From contig JAHLKH010000057.1 in NCBI GenBank assembly GCA_025526915.1, positions 78,148 to 142,147 on the forward strand: a DNA stretch of 64,000 nucleotides. The letters are read 5' to 3'. Both the position numbers and the translations under genes were made by a program. This DNA is from Entophlyctis helioformis. Lineage: Eukaryota > Chytridiomycota > Chytridiomycetes > Chytridiales > Chytriomycetaceae. Every line of letters begins with the position of its first letter. Within the stretch, counting starts at the first letter, position 1. Under the pieces are notes generated by a model. It worked only from the letters and a program-made list of their open reading frames with translations. It was not told the DNA's origin and ran no database searches. Of the stretch, positions 40,083 to 50,148 are shown in pieces.

Positions 40083-42592
40083 AGGTCGACTATAATCAGC
40101 CTACTTTGACCTGCTTGATTGCTCTGGAATGAACGATCCATCCATCTTTTGTCCACAAGGCTCACACGTTCAGATCGACGCTGGCCGGTGCATTGGCTGG
40201 CGGTCAAGTTGGTTGGTCATTCTCAGCTTTGTTGACAATCAAGAGAGAGCGTTGAATGCCATTGGATGATCGTGCGATAGAGTGCGAGACGGGCTCGTGC
40301 AGGTATGCAGAGAGGCTGGGGCATGGCGCAGCAGACGCATTCCATACGGTCTTTCTGAAAGCCGTCTGCTGCACTCGCAGGCGGCATCGGCACGCTCTGT
40401 AAAGCAACGCAACGCCAGTCGCCTGCTGTGATCATGCTGCCGTCTGCGCCGATGCCAGATGCAGAATGGCACGATGCGGCAAGCAGATCTGGCGCCGTTG
40501 ACAAACGGCTGCCCAAGAGATGTCCAAGAGATGCCGTTTGGACCCACCGGCACCAGCACGACATCCACAGCAGCCAATGCAGCAGACACAGCTTGCGGCA
40601 CCTGCACCTGTGCTGGACCTGTGCGACCTGTGCGGACCCACAGCGTACTGCCTCAAGCCCGGCTGTTGCTGCACTTGACGCGCCATCCGCAACAACAAAC
40701 TCGCCTGTGCTGCCACACACACTGCCACCTGCTGCCTTTGGAAGCCTTTGGAGCCTGTTCAGTGACCAGTCAGCTCGGCTAGACAGTCAGCAGGCAAGCA
40801 AGCAGCAATCCAGCTTTCCCATACCAGTGTGCCACTCGGCCTCTGCCTCTCTCGCCGGCACGGCCAGTGTTCCTGTCGTTCCTGTCGTTCCTGGCGGCGA
40901 GTCAAGGCCAGCAGGTCAGCATCAACAGACAACAGCAAGCAGGTACATGGAGTGAGCCGCAGGCAGGTCGGTCGCCAGTCAGCCAGTCAGCTGCCAGCCA
41001 GTCAGCTTGCCTCGCTGCCCTGCATCCCCAAGCCAAGCGACACTGCATGCCAAGTCGGCCGACTCGCCACATCCGATCTCGATCGTCCGTTGGCAGCTCG
41101 CTCGGACTGGGACGCTTGTGGCGAGTGGCCGCCAGTAGCAGGGGCAGACTGCACGCCACAGGGAACCTGTACAGCTCACGGCATCGTCAACCACGCCAGC
41201 ATCCGCATCGACATTGCTGTCAGTGGACCCACGTGTGTTCAGCGTGGCGGCATCGGCAAGTCGGCGCGTCTGCCAGCCAGCCAGCCAGTCTGCATCGCAC
41301 ACTCCAAGCAAGAGCCAACGCAGCCTCGCCTTGTGCATCCATCCTTCGACCTTCAGTCCGCCACGTGTAACGATGCAGCACTCGGCCAGTCTGGATCTTG
41401 CACGGACCAGCGCTGGCTGTGTATGCAGCCAACCGCCAGCCATCAACCATCGGCAACCGCGAATGCTGCCAGGAACACGACACGTCGCGACACGACGAGT
41501 CATGCCAGCCAACTCCCACGCGCAGATCAGGCTCGGTCAGTCGGCAAGAGTATCACATCAAGCAGCGGCAATGGCAAGGCTCACATGGCACCACCACAGT
41601 CCAAGATGCAGTGCTGCCAGCCAGTCGCCGCGTATTGCGTGCACATACACGGTGTCCGGACGCTGCCATCGTGCCTGCTCGCGCATGCTCGTGCCTGGGG
41701 TGCATCGTGTCGTCAACCAGCCTGTCTTGGTAGCGTTCTGGTGCGTGGCTGCCACGGCGAGGGCAGCAGGCTTGCTGTCTCGCCACCGCATGGATGCACA
41801 CATCCACCGAAGCAGGCAGGCTGACGCAACTGCTGTGCTCTGATGCGCTCCACGCTGGATGGCATCGCTTGATGGCTGGCGTCGTGCGCATTGCAAGCAA
41901 CAGCCGTGTGCTCGCCAGGCAACCGAGACACCTGATGGGCTGCCTGCTTGTGCAAGTGACGCATGCGCACAGTCACCACCAACGCTTACCGTAGCCTGTC
42001 TGTCTCACGCCGTCTGCAGCCGTCTGACGCAGCGGTGCAGCAACTATTCGTGTCCTAGTAGTGGCAGCCGCCTTGTCTCGAGCTGCACCTCGTTGTCTGC
42101 GCAACATGGCCTTGCACCACCAGCCTCGCTGCAGCACACTTGGACGGACGGCTGTTGGTGCAAGACCATGGTGACGCAGGGCGTGGGCGTGGGCGTGACT
42201 GCGTGTGTCTGCTTGCCACAACCGTGTTGGCATGCGCAGTCACGTCCACCTTCGCGAGCAGCGCCTATTGTCGGAATCACGCGCAAGAACACGCTTGGCG
42301 CATCAGACCGGCATGCAGTCAAGGGGCAGAACGCAGGTTTCGGCGCTCGGATGTTTGGCGGCGGTCTCTTTGCCGCTGCTCGCTTTGGAGATGTTCGCCA
42401 AAACGGCAAGTCGCAAGATGACGCAAAACGGCATGCCACGTCATTCCATCCCGTGTCTTGCCGCGTCGCGCTGGCCAAGTCGCGTTGGAAGCCGTTTTCT
42501 TCTGACAAGGAGGCATCGCTGTCTTGGCATCGCTCTTATCAAGTCAGATCCAGCACCAGTACCAGCACCAACTTCAACGCCAACGCCAAGCC
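40083..42592. other. 2.5-kb stretch without a supportable gene
   Basis: Open frames of 60-331 codons occur on both strands but overlap each other, carry no recognisable domain, are rich in Ser/Gln/His/Arg/Cys and have no consistent splice structure. The part at about 40960-41300 is rich in CAGCCAGT/GCCAGCCA words arranged irregularly. This could be long regulatory sequence for the duplicated gene downstream, a decayed gene, or an unannotated non-coding RNA. I see no tRNA, rRNA or transposon signature. Confidence 0.5.
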
Positions 42593-43644
42593 ATGTTCTT
42601 TAACGCAACTACATCATCTCTCAGGGGTGCCGGCCGCATCCAATGGCCAGAAGCGCTTCGTGTCGTTGGCTATCAGCCGCGACCAAGCCGCCTATGGCGA
42701 TGCGGCCAGGTACAGTAAAAACTGTATGCCCGTGTTGAGCATTGCTCAGCACAAGGTAAGCAGAGGCATCGTCGTTATACATGCTGGCTCTGGTGCTTGC
42801 TGCTCTCTGGCTGATCGTCTCCTGCATGCCGACGACTTTCTAGGCGGCTCGCGCAGCTCACGCTGCCTTTGACAAGAAGTCTGAGCCGGGGCGACAGCTC
42901 CGCCAGCTGCTGCTCAAGGCAGCTGGTGCTCATGAGCCATCCATCTTCCTGTAAGTCGTTGGCATCGCAGCTGGCTGTGGTGGATTGGCGGCTGGTCTCG
43001 GTGGCCTCTGCATGATGCCACGGCTCGTATTGGCTGGCTGTGCGTCTGCCTTTGCAAGGCGTTTCCGTCATGATCGTGGCAAGCTTGATCAGCTTGGGCC
43101 ATTCCTTGCCACGATTGCAGTGGCAATTCTCACGCATGCGCGCGCTGACTCTGACACTGGATTGTATTGCCTCACCATGCGCTCCACAGACCTGCCCCGA
43201 CGCGCCGATGGCCAGATACGCAGTCATGCGTCGTGTGAGTGCCAGTTTGCTTGCTGTGACTGCCCTTGCCATGCATCGCGATGGTCTGACCCTGCCTGCT
43301 GGCATTTCCTTCAGCCGCTCACCACCCCGCCCGCCCTTGTCGCGTCACGACCCTCGTCAATGGCGAGCCCTCTCGTCTCGGCCACCCGCAAACGTCGCGG
43401 CCGCGATGACGAGGACGACGAGGACGAGCTGCTTCGCAACAAGAAGCGCGCTAGGGTCGACGATCCGGCTTCCTTCCTCGGCGTCGGCATCGTCATATCC
43501 ACGCGAGCGTGTGGCGGGCCAACCCCATCTCCTCCCCATCTCCACCTTGCGCAAGCTACTATGCAAGGAGGATTCAAGCTTGCCCGAGCTGCAACCGAAT
43601 GTCAACGAGCTCGGATCTTGCTGGCCATCAGTCGCCGCAAGTAA
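42593..43644 (+). CDS. Unrecognised gene, upstream copy of a tandem pair (possibly decaying)
   Basis: Homologous along its length to the copy at 44063-44986, including introns. Inferred exons: about 42593-42760, ending at a consensus donor CACAAG|GTAAGC; one starting after TTCTAG at about 42847 (AARAAHAAFDKKSEPGRQL); one around 43190-43220 (TCPDAPMARYAVMR); and a last exon from about 43316 with a basic/acidic nuclear-localisation-like segment (RKRRGRDDEDDEDELLRNKK) and the end RARILLAISRRK. Relative to the other copy it lacks two bases in exon 1, one before the second donor, one near 43470 and one in TCAACGAG near 43600. Its TATA box is also changed. Some losses may be sequence errors, but several together with the lost TATA suggest decay. 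No family recognised. AATAAA lies at 43690-43695. Confidence 0.45.
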
Positions 43645-43689
43645 GGCATGGCAGCAGCCACTGCCCGCCTCTCAATACATTTGTTTCAT

Positions 43690-43695
43690 AATAAA
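43690..43695 (+). promoter_or_regulatory. Polyadenylation signal AATAAA, upstream copy
   Basis: Canonical AATAAA 46 bp after the stop codon, in the context TTTCATAATAAATGACAATC, which is repeated after the stop of the downstream copy. Confidence 0.6.
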
Positions 43696-44022
43696 TGACA
43701 ATCACACACTGGTTCATCATGCGCAATCCATTCTATTCATGGAACAGCATTGGTGGCTGGTCATCATGACATTGGATGTGATCACCAACCAGAACTGCCA
43801 GTGTTCACAACAGGCTTGCGCTGCTGTCGCAGTAGATACAAGGGGATGCACCAAAAGAGCTGGCATTATTGAATGTGTTTTAGCTGTTAGGAATCTAAAC
43901 GAAGTCTTTATCCTATTGATTATTGCTTCTTTCTCGGCTGACGTGCATCACGGCATGCATTCAGCTTATAGATATTGATATGGCGATCAATTACATACTG
44001 CTGCATTTCGTATGCACTTGGC

Positions 44023-44030
44023 TATATAAG
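44023..44030 (+). promoter_or_regulatory. TATA box of the downstream copy
   Basis: TATATAAG lies 33-40 bp upstream of the ATG at 44063, so the 5' leader must be only a few bases long if transcription starts about 30 bp downstream. The equivalent place in the upstream copy reads CTTATCAAG. Confidence 0.65.
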
Positions 44031-44062
44031 CCTCACGAGCATCCAGCACCAACACCAGCAGC

Positions 44063-44986
44063 ATGTTCCTTCGTCGCAAGTACATCATCTCTCAAGGCGT
44101 GCCGGCCGCATCCAACGGCCAGAAGCGCTTCGTGTCGTCGGCTATCAGCCGCGACCAAGCTGCCTACGGCGATGCGGCCAGGTACAGTAAAACTGTATGC
44201 CCGTGTTGAGCATCGCCAGCACAAGGTAAGCAGAGGCATCGTCGTTATACATGCTGGCTCTGGCATCACTGCTGTGCTTGCTGCTCTCTGGCTGATCGTC
44301 TGCTGCATGCCGACGACGTTCATAGGCGGCTCGCGCAGCCCACGCAGCCTACGAGCAGAAGTCGGAGCCGAAACGCCAGCTCCGCCAGCTGCTGATCAAG
44401 GCAGCCAGCGCTCAAGATGCCATCCATCTTTTTGGTCGTGTGAGGTTCTTCCTCTTATATTCTTGAAGTGCGTTTTAATACGGCATGCATCTCCATCAAC
44501 GCATTCGTGCATTGTTTCACCATGCGTTCCACAGACCTGCCCTGACGCGCCGATGGCAAGATACGCAGTCATGCGTTGTGATGCATTATGCATGGCTGCG
44601 TCAGCAAGTGCATCACGATTGTCTGACCATGCCTGCTGACATCTCCTTCAGCCGCTCGCCACCCCGCCCGCCCTTGTCGCATCGCGGCCATCGCAGTGGC
44701 GAGCCCACTCGCATCTGCCACCCGCAAACGTCGCGACCGTGATGACGAGGACAACGAGGACGAGCTGCTTCGCAACAAGAAGCGCGCTAGGGTCGACGAT
44801 CCCGACGTTCTTCCGTCGGCGTCAACAACTACGTATCCACCGGAGCGTATGGCGGGGCCAACCCCCATCTCCTCGCCAATCTCTACCTTGCGGAAGCTTC
44901 TGCACAAGGAGGAGAGAGGTCTGCCCGAAGTGCAACCGAATGTCAAACGAGCTCGGATCTTGCTGGCCATCAGTCGCCGCAAGTAA
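44063..44986 (+). CDS. Unrecognised small nuclear-type protein, downstream copy of a tandem pair
   Basis: The ATG at 44063 follows a strong TATA box. Exon 1 begins MFLRRKYIISQGVPAASNG and contains RFVSSAISRDQAAYGDAARY, ending at CACAAG|GTAAGC (about 44226). Exon 2 starts after CATAG at about 44327 (AARAAHAAYEQKSEPKRQL, then RQLLIKAA). A short third exon (TCPDAPMARYAVMR, about 44540-44575) is conserved with the other copy. The last exon (from about 44655) holds RKRRDRDDEDNEDELLRNKK, a Pro/Ser/Thr-rich linker, ISTLRKLLHKEERGLPEVQ and the end RARILLAISRRK. Two A-run differences in exon 1 and a one-base difference near 44690 need correction to join the frame. About 200 residues; the composition suggests a nuclear protein. 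I do not recognise the family and assign no function. Confidence 0.55.
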
Positions 44987-45037
44987 GGCATGGCAGCAGC
45001 CACTTGCCTGCCTGCTTCTCAATACAGATTGTTTCAT

Positions 45038-45043
45038 AATAAA
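45038..45043 (+). promoter_or_regulatory. Polyadenylation signal AATAAA, downstream copy
   Basis: AATAAA 52 bp after the stop at 44986, in the same local context as after the upstream copy, showing that the duplication included the 3' UTR. Confidence 0.6.
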
Positions 45044-45219
45044 TGACAATCGCACATGCATGTTTATCATGCGACAATCCATCCAATCTAAGGAACAGCA
45101 TTGGTGGCTGGCCAGACAGCGACGACCGCCTCAAACGGTCGTCTGCGAGACATGAATGCAAGAAAGAGCAAGGACTGGAGATGCATTGTATTGTTGGTGA
45201 TGCTGTGTGATGGATCAAA

Positions 45220-45640
45220 TTAAAACTCAATGATGGCCTCTGGACGAGCGCCTTCGTAGCAGATGCGGTAGACAGTCGTGAACAGCGGGAACCTGGCAGA
45301 TCAGCAGCACAGCGCCGGAGCATGCATATTAGTGCAAAGTCAAAGAGGATAATCGAGGCACTGGCATGCTGACGCAGCGGTGCATGTGCACGGCGGAACG
45401 TACTCTGCAACAAGCCCTCTGCCTTCCAAAATCTCGTGGATCTCCTTTGACGTCAGGCTGCCCTGCAGCTTCTGGCCGTTCAGGAGCTCAGCCTCGAGCA
45501 CATCAAACGACTTTCCGGTCAGAACACGCGCTTCTGCGATGCGGCGGTTGCGGCCGCCAAAGCACGTTGTGATGACGTCTGCCACACCGCAGCTTTCGAA
45601 AAAGGTCTCGTCGCGGATGCCCTCGTAGAACGTCTTTCCT
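45220..45640 (-). pseudogene. GPD1: 3' fragment of NAD-dependent glycerol-3-phosphate dehydrogenase
   Basis: The exon from about 45640 to 45404 encodes [19 protein letters not shown], then [16 protein letters not shown] and [20 protein letters not shown], the substrate-binding C-terminal domain of GPD1. A GT-AG intron (45293-45403) joins in phase to a last exon with FPLFTTVYRICYEGARPEA and the TAA at 45220. Upstream of 45640 the frame breaks near GLMER and little more than a trace of the preceding segment is visible. The ELO gene begins at 45764 on the other strand. The whole N-terminal Rossmann domain (about 190 residues in relatives) is absent. Either this is a truncated pseudogene or sequence is missing from the assembly here. 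If functional it could not bind NAD by itself. Confidence 0.85.
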
Positions 45641-45763
45641 CTCCATCAGGCCGCTGCACCGCCCTTGCCGTCAACCCATCGGTGCAATCGTTGATCCGGC
45701 CATGATCCTTCAAGTCTTCTTCCGAGATCCTTCGGCCTTCACTCGTCAACAACAACACTGCCC

Positions 45764-46973
45764 ATGTCTGCCGTCATTGCCCTGCTCGCCCAAGTGTTCG
45801 AGGTGCTGCCCAACGTCGAGGACCACTTCCTCGCTGCGTCCCGCGCCGTCGGCACCATGCTCGAGCCGCACGTCAAGCCGGCCGAGATTGTGGTGACGGA
45901 GCTGCTCAACAAGCACGTCCCTGCATTCCTGCCGTGGTACGTGCGCAGCCGCAGCCCGCACACCGAGTCGCTGTCCTTGATGAACCCGGTCCATGTGCTG
46001 TTCGCCATCCTCGCCTACGTCACCGTCATCTTCATCGGCATCGCCGTCATGAAGCCGCTGCCCAAGTTCAAGCTCACTTGGTTCGCCTTCTTCCACAACG
46101 TGTTCCTCACGGCGCTGTCGGCGTACATGTCGCTCAAGGCCCTCGTCTACGCCAAGCAGGCCGGATACTCGCTCTTTTCGTTCGGCAACTCGGTCGACCA
46201 CAGCCCTGCCGGCTTCCCTGTACGTCCATCGCATTCTTTCTGCTGTCGGAGCTTGCGATACACCAATAATTGGTCCTAACGATTACCCATGGTCTGTCCC
46301 GTAGATGGCCAAGGTGGCATGGCTGTTCTACATCTCCAAGGTCTACGAGTTCCTCGACACTGTGAGTCTGGAGACCTCCCATGCGACAGCACGTGTGAAC
46401 GACTGCTGATCCTCGCACTCTCAATCCCATGCAGGTCATCATGGTGCTCAAGAAGAACAACCGCCAGATCTCGTTCCTGCACATGTACCACCACGGCTCC
46501 ATCCTCGCTGTCCAGTACGTTCACCTGGTCGCATCTGCCGTGGATCGATACCAGAACACTCATTCCTCATGCTAATTGGCACAATCCTGTTTTCCAGGTG
46601 GCTTGTTGTGATGTGGGCTCCAGGCGGCGAGAGCATGCTGTCTGTTGTCCTCAACTCGTTCATCCACGTCGTCATGTACGGCTACTACCTGCTCTCGTCG
46701 ATGGGCTTCAAGTCCGTCTCCCTGATCAAGCGCTACATCACCACGATGCAGATGACCCAGTTCTGCATCCTCTTTGTGCAGGGAGCGTTCGACTACTACA
46801 TCCCGACCACCAACCCCGAGGCCACCAACTACCCGCCCCAGCTTGCCATCATGCTCATGGTTTACATGATCACCATGCTGGCTCTTTTTGCCAACTTCTT
46901 TATCCAGGACAAGCGTCGCGCCGACCGCGCCAAGCTCGAGGCCAAGCTCAACAACTCCAAGAAGACGCAGTAA
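45764..46973 (+). CDS. ELO-family very-long-chain fatty acid elongase
   Basis: Condensing enzyme (3-ketoacyl-CoA synthase) of the ER elongation cycle. Four exons, all GT-AG: 45764-46219, 46305-46361, 46435-46514 and 46598-46973, giving 322 residues, normal for the family. The ELO signatures are present in order: KVYEFLDTVIMVLKKNNRQI (KxxExxDT), FLHMYHHGSI (the HxxHH histidine box), NSFIHVVMYGYY, and TTMQMTQFCILF. Several membrane helices are evident. The C terminus is Lys/Arg-rich (FFIQDKRRADRAKLEAK, ending KKTQ), consistent with ER retention. Chain-length specificity cannot be read from sequence alone. It is divergent from the GPD1 fragment and convergent with UTP23, 134 bp away. Confidence 0.95.
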
Positions 46974-47107
46974 TTGTAATCCTACTCTTCTTCCCTCTTA
47001 CTTCTGTTTGGCGTCAGCTGTTCCTTTTGGAAAAACACGCTGATGCACACCAAAGCCATCAAAACACGTTCAAGAGGCAATGGGCTATTCTACACGCCAT
47101 CATGTCT

Positions 47108-48262
47108 TTATTCAGTCGTTGGTGCAGGCTCGGCAGCAGCGCCACTCTTGTTCTTCTTTTGACGCTTTCTCTTTCTCTTTGCCTTTTCCGTCTTGGGTTG
47201 CTCAGCATTGCCGCCATTCTCTCCCTCATCGTCATCGTCGTCATTGCTTTGGTGTTGTTGCACGCGCTCCCGGTGAGCCGGTTGATCATCTGTATCGCTC
47301 TTGGCTTCCGTGTGAGTGCTTGCACTCTTTGCCTTGGATGCAGACGGTGCAGGTGGCTTGGCGACCGTCTTTTTGCGCTTGATCGACAGCGGGTTGGGCT
47401 CGCTGGCGCGCTTGCGTTTCTTGATGGGCTGCTCAAGGATCGCGGCTTCCTCTGCGCGCGTCATGGCAATCTCGTTGGTCTTTGGCATGGTCTTGACAAG
47501 CTCCATCTGCCACCCAGCGTGAGGTGTTAGCACAACATGAACAAGCATGCTTGATCGGCAGACAGAGTGTGCCGTGCATTCACCTCTTGTGCCTTGCGCA
47601 GAGTCGATCCGGACGGCGGCTCGAGGATGAGCACACTCTTGTTGATGTACATGAGCGGCGTGGCAGGGATCGATCTGAGGAACCCACGCAGTGCAGCATC
47701 TTCGGTCGCGACAGCGTAGTGGTTCTCGTTGGTTGCTCCTGTCCATTGCAGCGATGCTCCATGTCAGCCAACCGTCTGGCCACCAACGGCGGCTGTCGAC
47801 AGCAACCCTCACCAACAATCTCGCGAATGCATTGGGCAGCAGGAACGGCCGGCGTGTGAGTGCATCGACGCTTCTCGAGCGACTTGGCCATGTCGGCAGC
47901 CGCACGAAACTCGGGCCCAAGCTTGCGCAGCTCGGCATAGCAGCAGTACGTCGTCATCAGCCTGACCTGGCCACCCAGCAGCTTGGGCAGCGCATCACTC
48001 AGGTCTTTTTTGGTCTGCCGAGCAACCTCGATGAAGTTGGCATCCACTGTCGGGCGATTGTTGTCAGTCGAGCTGTGCTCTCTGTGCTCGGCGCTCGCTG
48101 CCCCAGAGTCTGGAGTCCAGAGCACGAGTCTCGCCGAGACTGCAAGACTCAAACGCTGTTGCGGTGCGGCTTACATAGGACCTGGTACGGCTGTCTGAAT
48201 CCAAACGAATGGATGTACACAGACATGTACTTTTTGTTGACCTTTTGTCTCTTGACCTTCAT
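47108..48262 (-). CDS. UTP23: rRNA-processing protein UTP23 (PIN-like domain)
   Basis: Small-subunit processome factor required for early 18S rRNA cleavages and snR30 release. The ATG at 48262 opens MKVKRQKVNKKYMSVYIHSF, then GFRQPYQVL as in the family. Following exons give VDANFIEVARQTKKDLSDAL, TTYCCYAELRKLGPEF and CIREIVG. A further exon carries a PIN-like end, NHYAVATEDAALRGFLRSIP, and PLMYINKSVLILEPPS. The C-terminal exon contains the family-specific box KRASEPNPLSIKRKK and a long Asp/Lys-rich tail. Introns are short. The stop TAA is part of AATAAA (47107-47112). Upstream is an inverted pair of CACGTG boxes (48435-48456). Confidence 0.92.
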
Positions 48263-48434
48263 CTTATGGCTTGCATATCATGCCATGACCGGCTCGAGTC
48301 AGTAGCCAGCATGGACGACCAGTCGGCGGCACACGTCTGCATGCATCCCACCTTTGTTAAGTGACTCTGTTGAAGTCGATCGAGAGGTGCCTCGGTTCAA
48401 TATTAGTTGGTGGAAATCACAGCGTCGAACTCAG

Positions 48435-48456
48435 GTCACGTGAAGAGACACGTGAC
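48435..48456. promoter_or_regulatory. Inverted repeat with two CACGTG E-boxes
   Basis: GTCACGTG and its exact complement CACGTGAC flank a 6-bp spacer AAGAGA. Each arm holds a CACGTG E-box, the site for bHLH-zipper factors such as Cbf1, USF and Myc. It lies 173 bp upstream of the UTP23 ATG and about 480 bp from the TATA box of the gene at 49003. E-boxes are common in promoters of ribosome-biogenesis genes, so UTP23 is the likelier target; this is inference. Confidence 0.75.
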
Positions 48457-48938
48457 TTGCGGGCAGGCTGTCGAGATGCGTCGTCGTGGCTTGATCGTGG
48501 CTGTCTGGACAGATGTCCAACAGCAGATGCCGCAATGTGGCCATTCCCATACTGGTTGTCCCACGCACGGCTCGGTAGGGCACAGTCTCGCAGTCTGTGC
48601 ACTCGTTCTGCCAAAGTGCCAGCCGAGCCGCCTCGCTTGTCGGAAGAGAGCCGTGCTTCCGACAAAGCCTACATGAATCCTGCTGGCCATCATGTGTCAT
48701 GCCAGCACATCGCCCGCAGCACGCAGCACAGTACGCAACATTCAGCCACCCACCGTGACGCCACCAGCAGGGACAAACGCGTCCAACACACGGTCGGAGT
48801 TTGTGTGGTTGGACGGCATTGCAACAAAGCCAGAATTCGCCGAGCGCTGTCCTGGCGTCCAACCTCCGCCCCAAATTTACAGGGTCAGAGCAGATCCCCC
48901 GCTGAATCTGGCAAGGCGGCGGCAAGGCGCACACAGAC

Positions 48939-48944
48939 TATAAG
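48939..48944 (+). promoter_or_regulatory. TATA box upstream of the membrane-protein gene
   Basis: TATAAG within GACTATAAGGCCGGG, 59 bp before the ATG at 49003, followed by a pyrimidine-rich stretch (CACTTTCTCTCC) typical of a transcription start region. Confidence 0.55.
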
Positions 48945-49002
48945 GCCGGGAGACGCACCCCGCTCTTGCCTCCGCCCGTTCGGAAGTCACTTTCTCTCCG
49001 TC

Positions 49003-49777
49003 ATGCTTCCAGGCCTTGTGGCCGTCTTCGCCCTGGTGCTTATGGCACTCTTTCCGGCCTCGCTCCCGCCTGCCTGGCGGTTCCAACCAACCATCAGTGC
49101 CTTCGAAGGCTTCAACTTCAGCGCTCCCGTCATCGCCCGCTCCGCCCCGTCCTTCTTCAGCCCTGCCGTTGTCGTCGCCCGCGCCAGCCAGCCGTCCTTT
49201 GACAAGCTTATTGGCTGCCACGTTGACAGAAGCAGCTGCAGTCACGCCGTCCTGGACCCGCACGGACCGGTGCAACGCTTGCTCAGCGACAGCCGTCCAG
49301 GAATGGTGCATGCCATGGTGAGCTTGGCTCTACTTGCTGCTTCCTGCCGCCTGCCACCATCCTCTGCACACACTGACAACATCCGCCCATGCTTCGCTTT
49401 CTTATCTCGATCAGCTGTGCTGGCCGACCGACATGTTTCCCGTTACCCTCCGCATCAAGTCGTGGGTTCTCGACACGTTTGCCATGGCACTCGACGGCAT
49501 CACCGAGTCTTCCTCAAGCTTGTCCATGCACCCCGTCGCCACGCTGCTGCTTCTGGCGGTCGTCATTGTGCAGCTGGTGATGATCACTCGAATGGCACGC
49601 AAGGTCAAGCAGCTCGAGCGCGACGCCGGTCAAATGCATCAGGCTCACAGCCACGCACCAAGCCCCTCGGCTCTGACCAACCATGTCGTGTTTGTCAGCA
49701 ACATTGGCCACGCCCCGCGGCCGGCCGTGGCCCATCACAAGAGATGCAATTCTACGCGGCGAATTCGGGGCGTATGA
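49003..49777 (+). CDS. Unrecognised small protein with signal sequence and C-terminal membrane helix
   Basis: Two exons: 49003-49318 and 49408-49777, joined in phase 0 through an 89-nt GT-AG intron, about 228 residues. The N terminus MLPGLVAVFALVLMALFPAS is a signal peptide or signal anchor. The middle has few charges and two Cys spaced like a disulphide pair (GCHVDRSSCSHAV). A single clear membrane helix lies in exon 2 (HPVATLLLLAVVIVQLVMIT), followed by a basic stretch RMARKVKQLERDA and a His/Pro/Arg-rich cytosolic tail ending RRIRGV. I do not recognise the family. The TATA box, splice sites and a clean reading frame argue that it is real. Confidence 0.6.
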
Positions 49778-50148
49778 AGCACACGTTTCCATGTCTGGTA
49801 GGCTATGGTGTGGGCTACTCACTTGCACACGGCTCGCCAGGTATGTGGTCCTGCTTAGCGAGTTGTCACTTGGTGAATGAATACTGTAAGGATCAAGTAG
49901 GGCTCGCGTGACCGCCTATTGAATGCGATCTGCCATGGACCGACTGACCCTCCCGCTTCTGCCGCGGCTGCCATCTCCGCCCAGTGGATCGAGCATCCTG
50001 CTACCACTGCCATCCTCGTATCACTGCCTGCCGTCAACAACCACCTCGCCTCTGCTGCCGAATCATCTGCCGCAATGGGGAATGGCATGAGAACCCAACC
50101 TTCATAGTGCTGCTCCGAGTTGGAGGAAAGACAGGATCGACGTGGGTG
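49778..50148. other. Convergent intergenic region
   Basis: About 370 bp between two convergent genes. I see no conserved coding segment, RNA gene or canonical AATAAA here. Confidence 0.4.

Larger units (their letters stand above)
48263..49002. other. Divergent intergenic region between UTP23 and a membrane-protein gene
   Basis: 740 bp with no coding feature I can support. It holds the E-box inverted repeat (48435-48456) and a TATA box (48939-48944). Overlapping open frames across it are unconvincing. Confidence 0.6.

Noticed and set aside
40829..41824. 331-codon open frame on the plus strand
   Set aside because: Composition is that of translated repeat-rich DNA, with equally long frames on the opposite strand and no domain or splice structure.
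42593..44986. Transposon origin for the tandem pair
   Set aside because: No terminal repeats, target-site duplication or transposase-like sequence; the shared TATA/AATAAA context and introns fit simple gene duplication.
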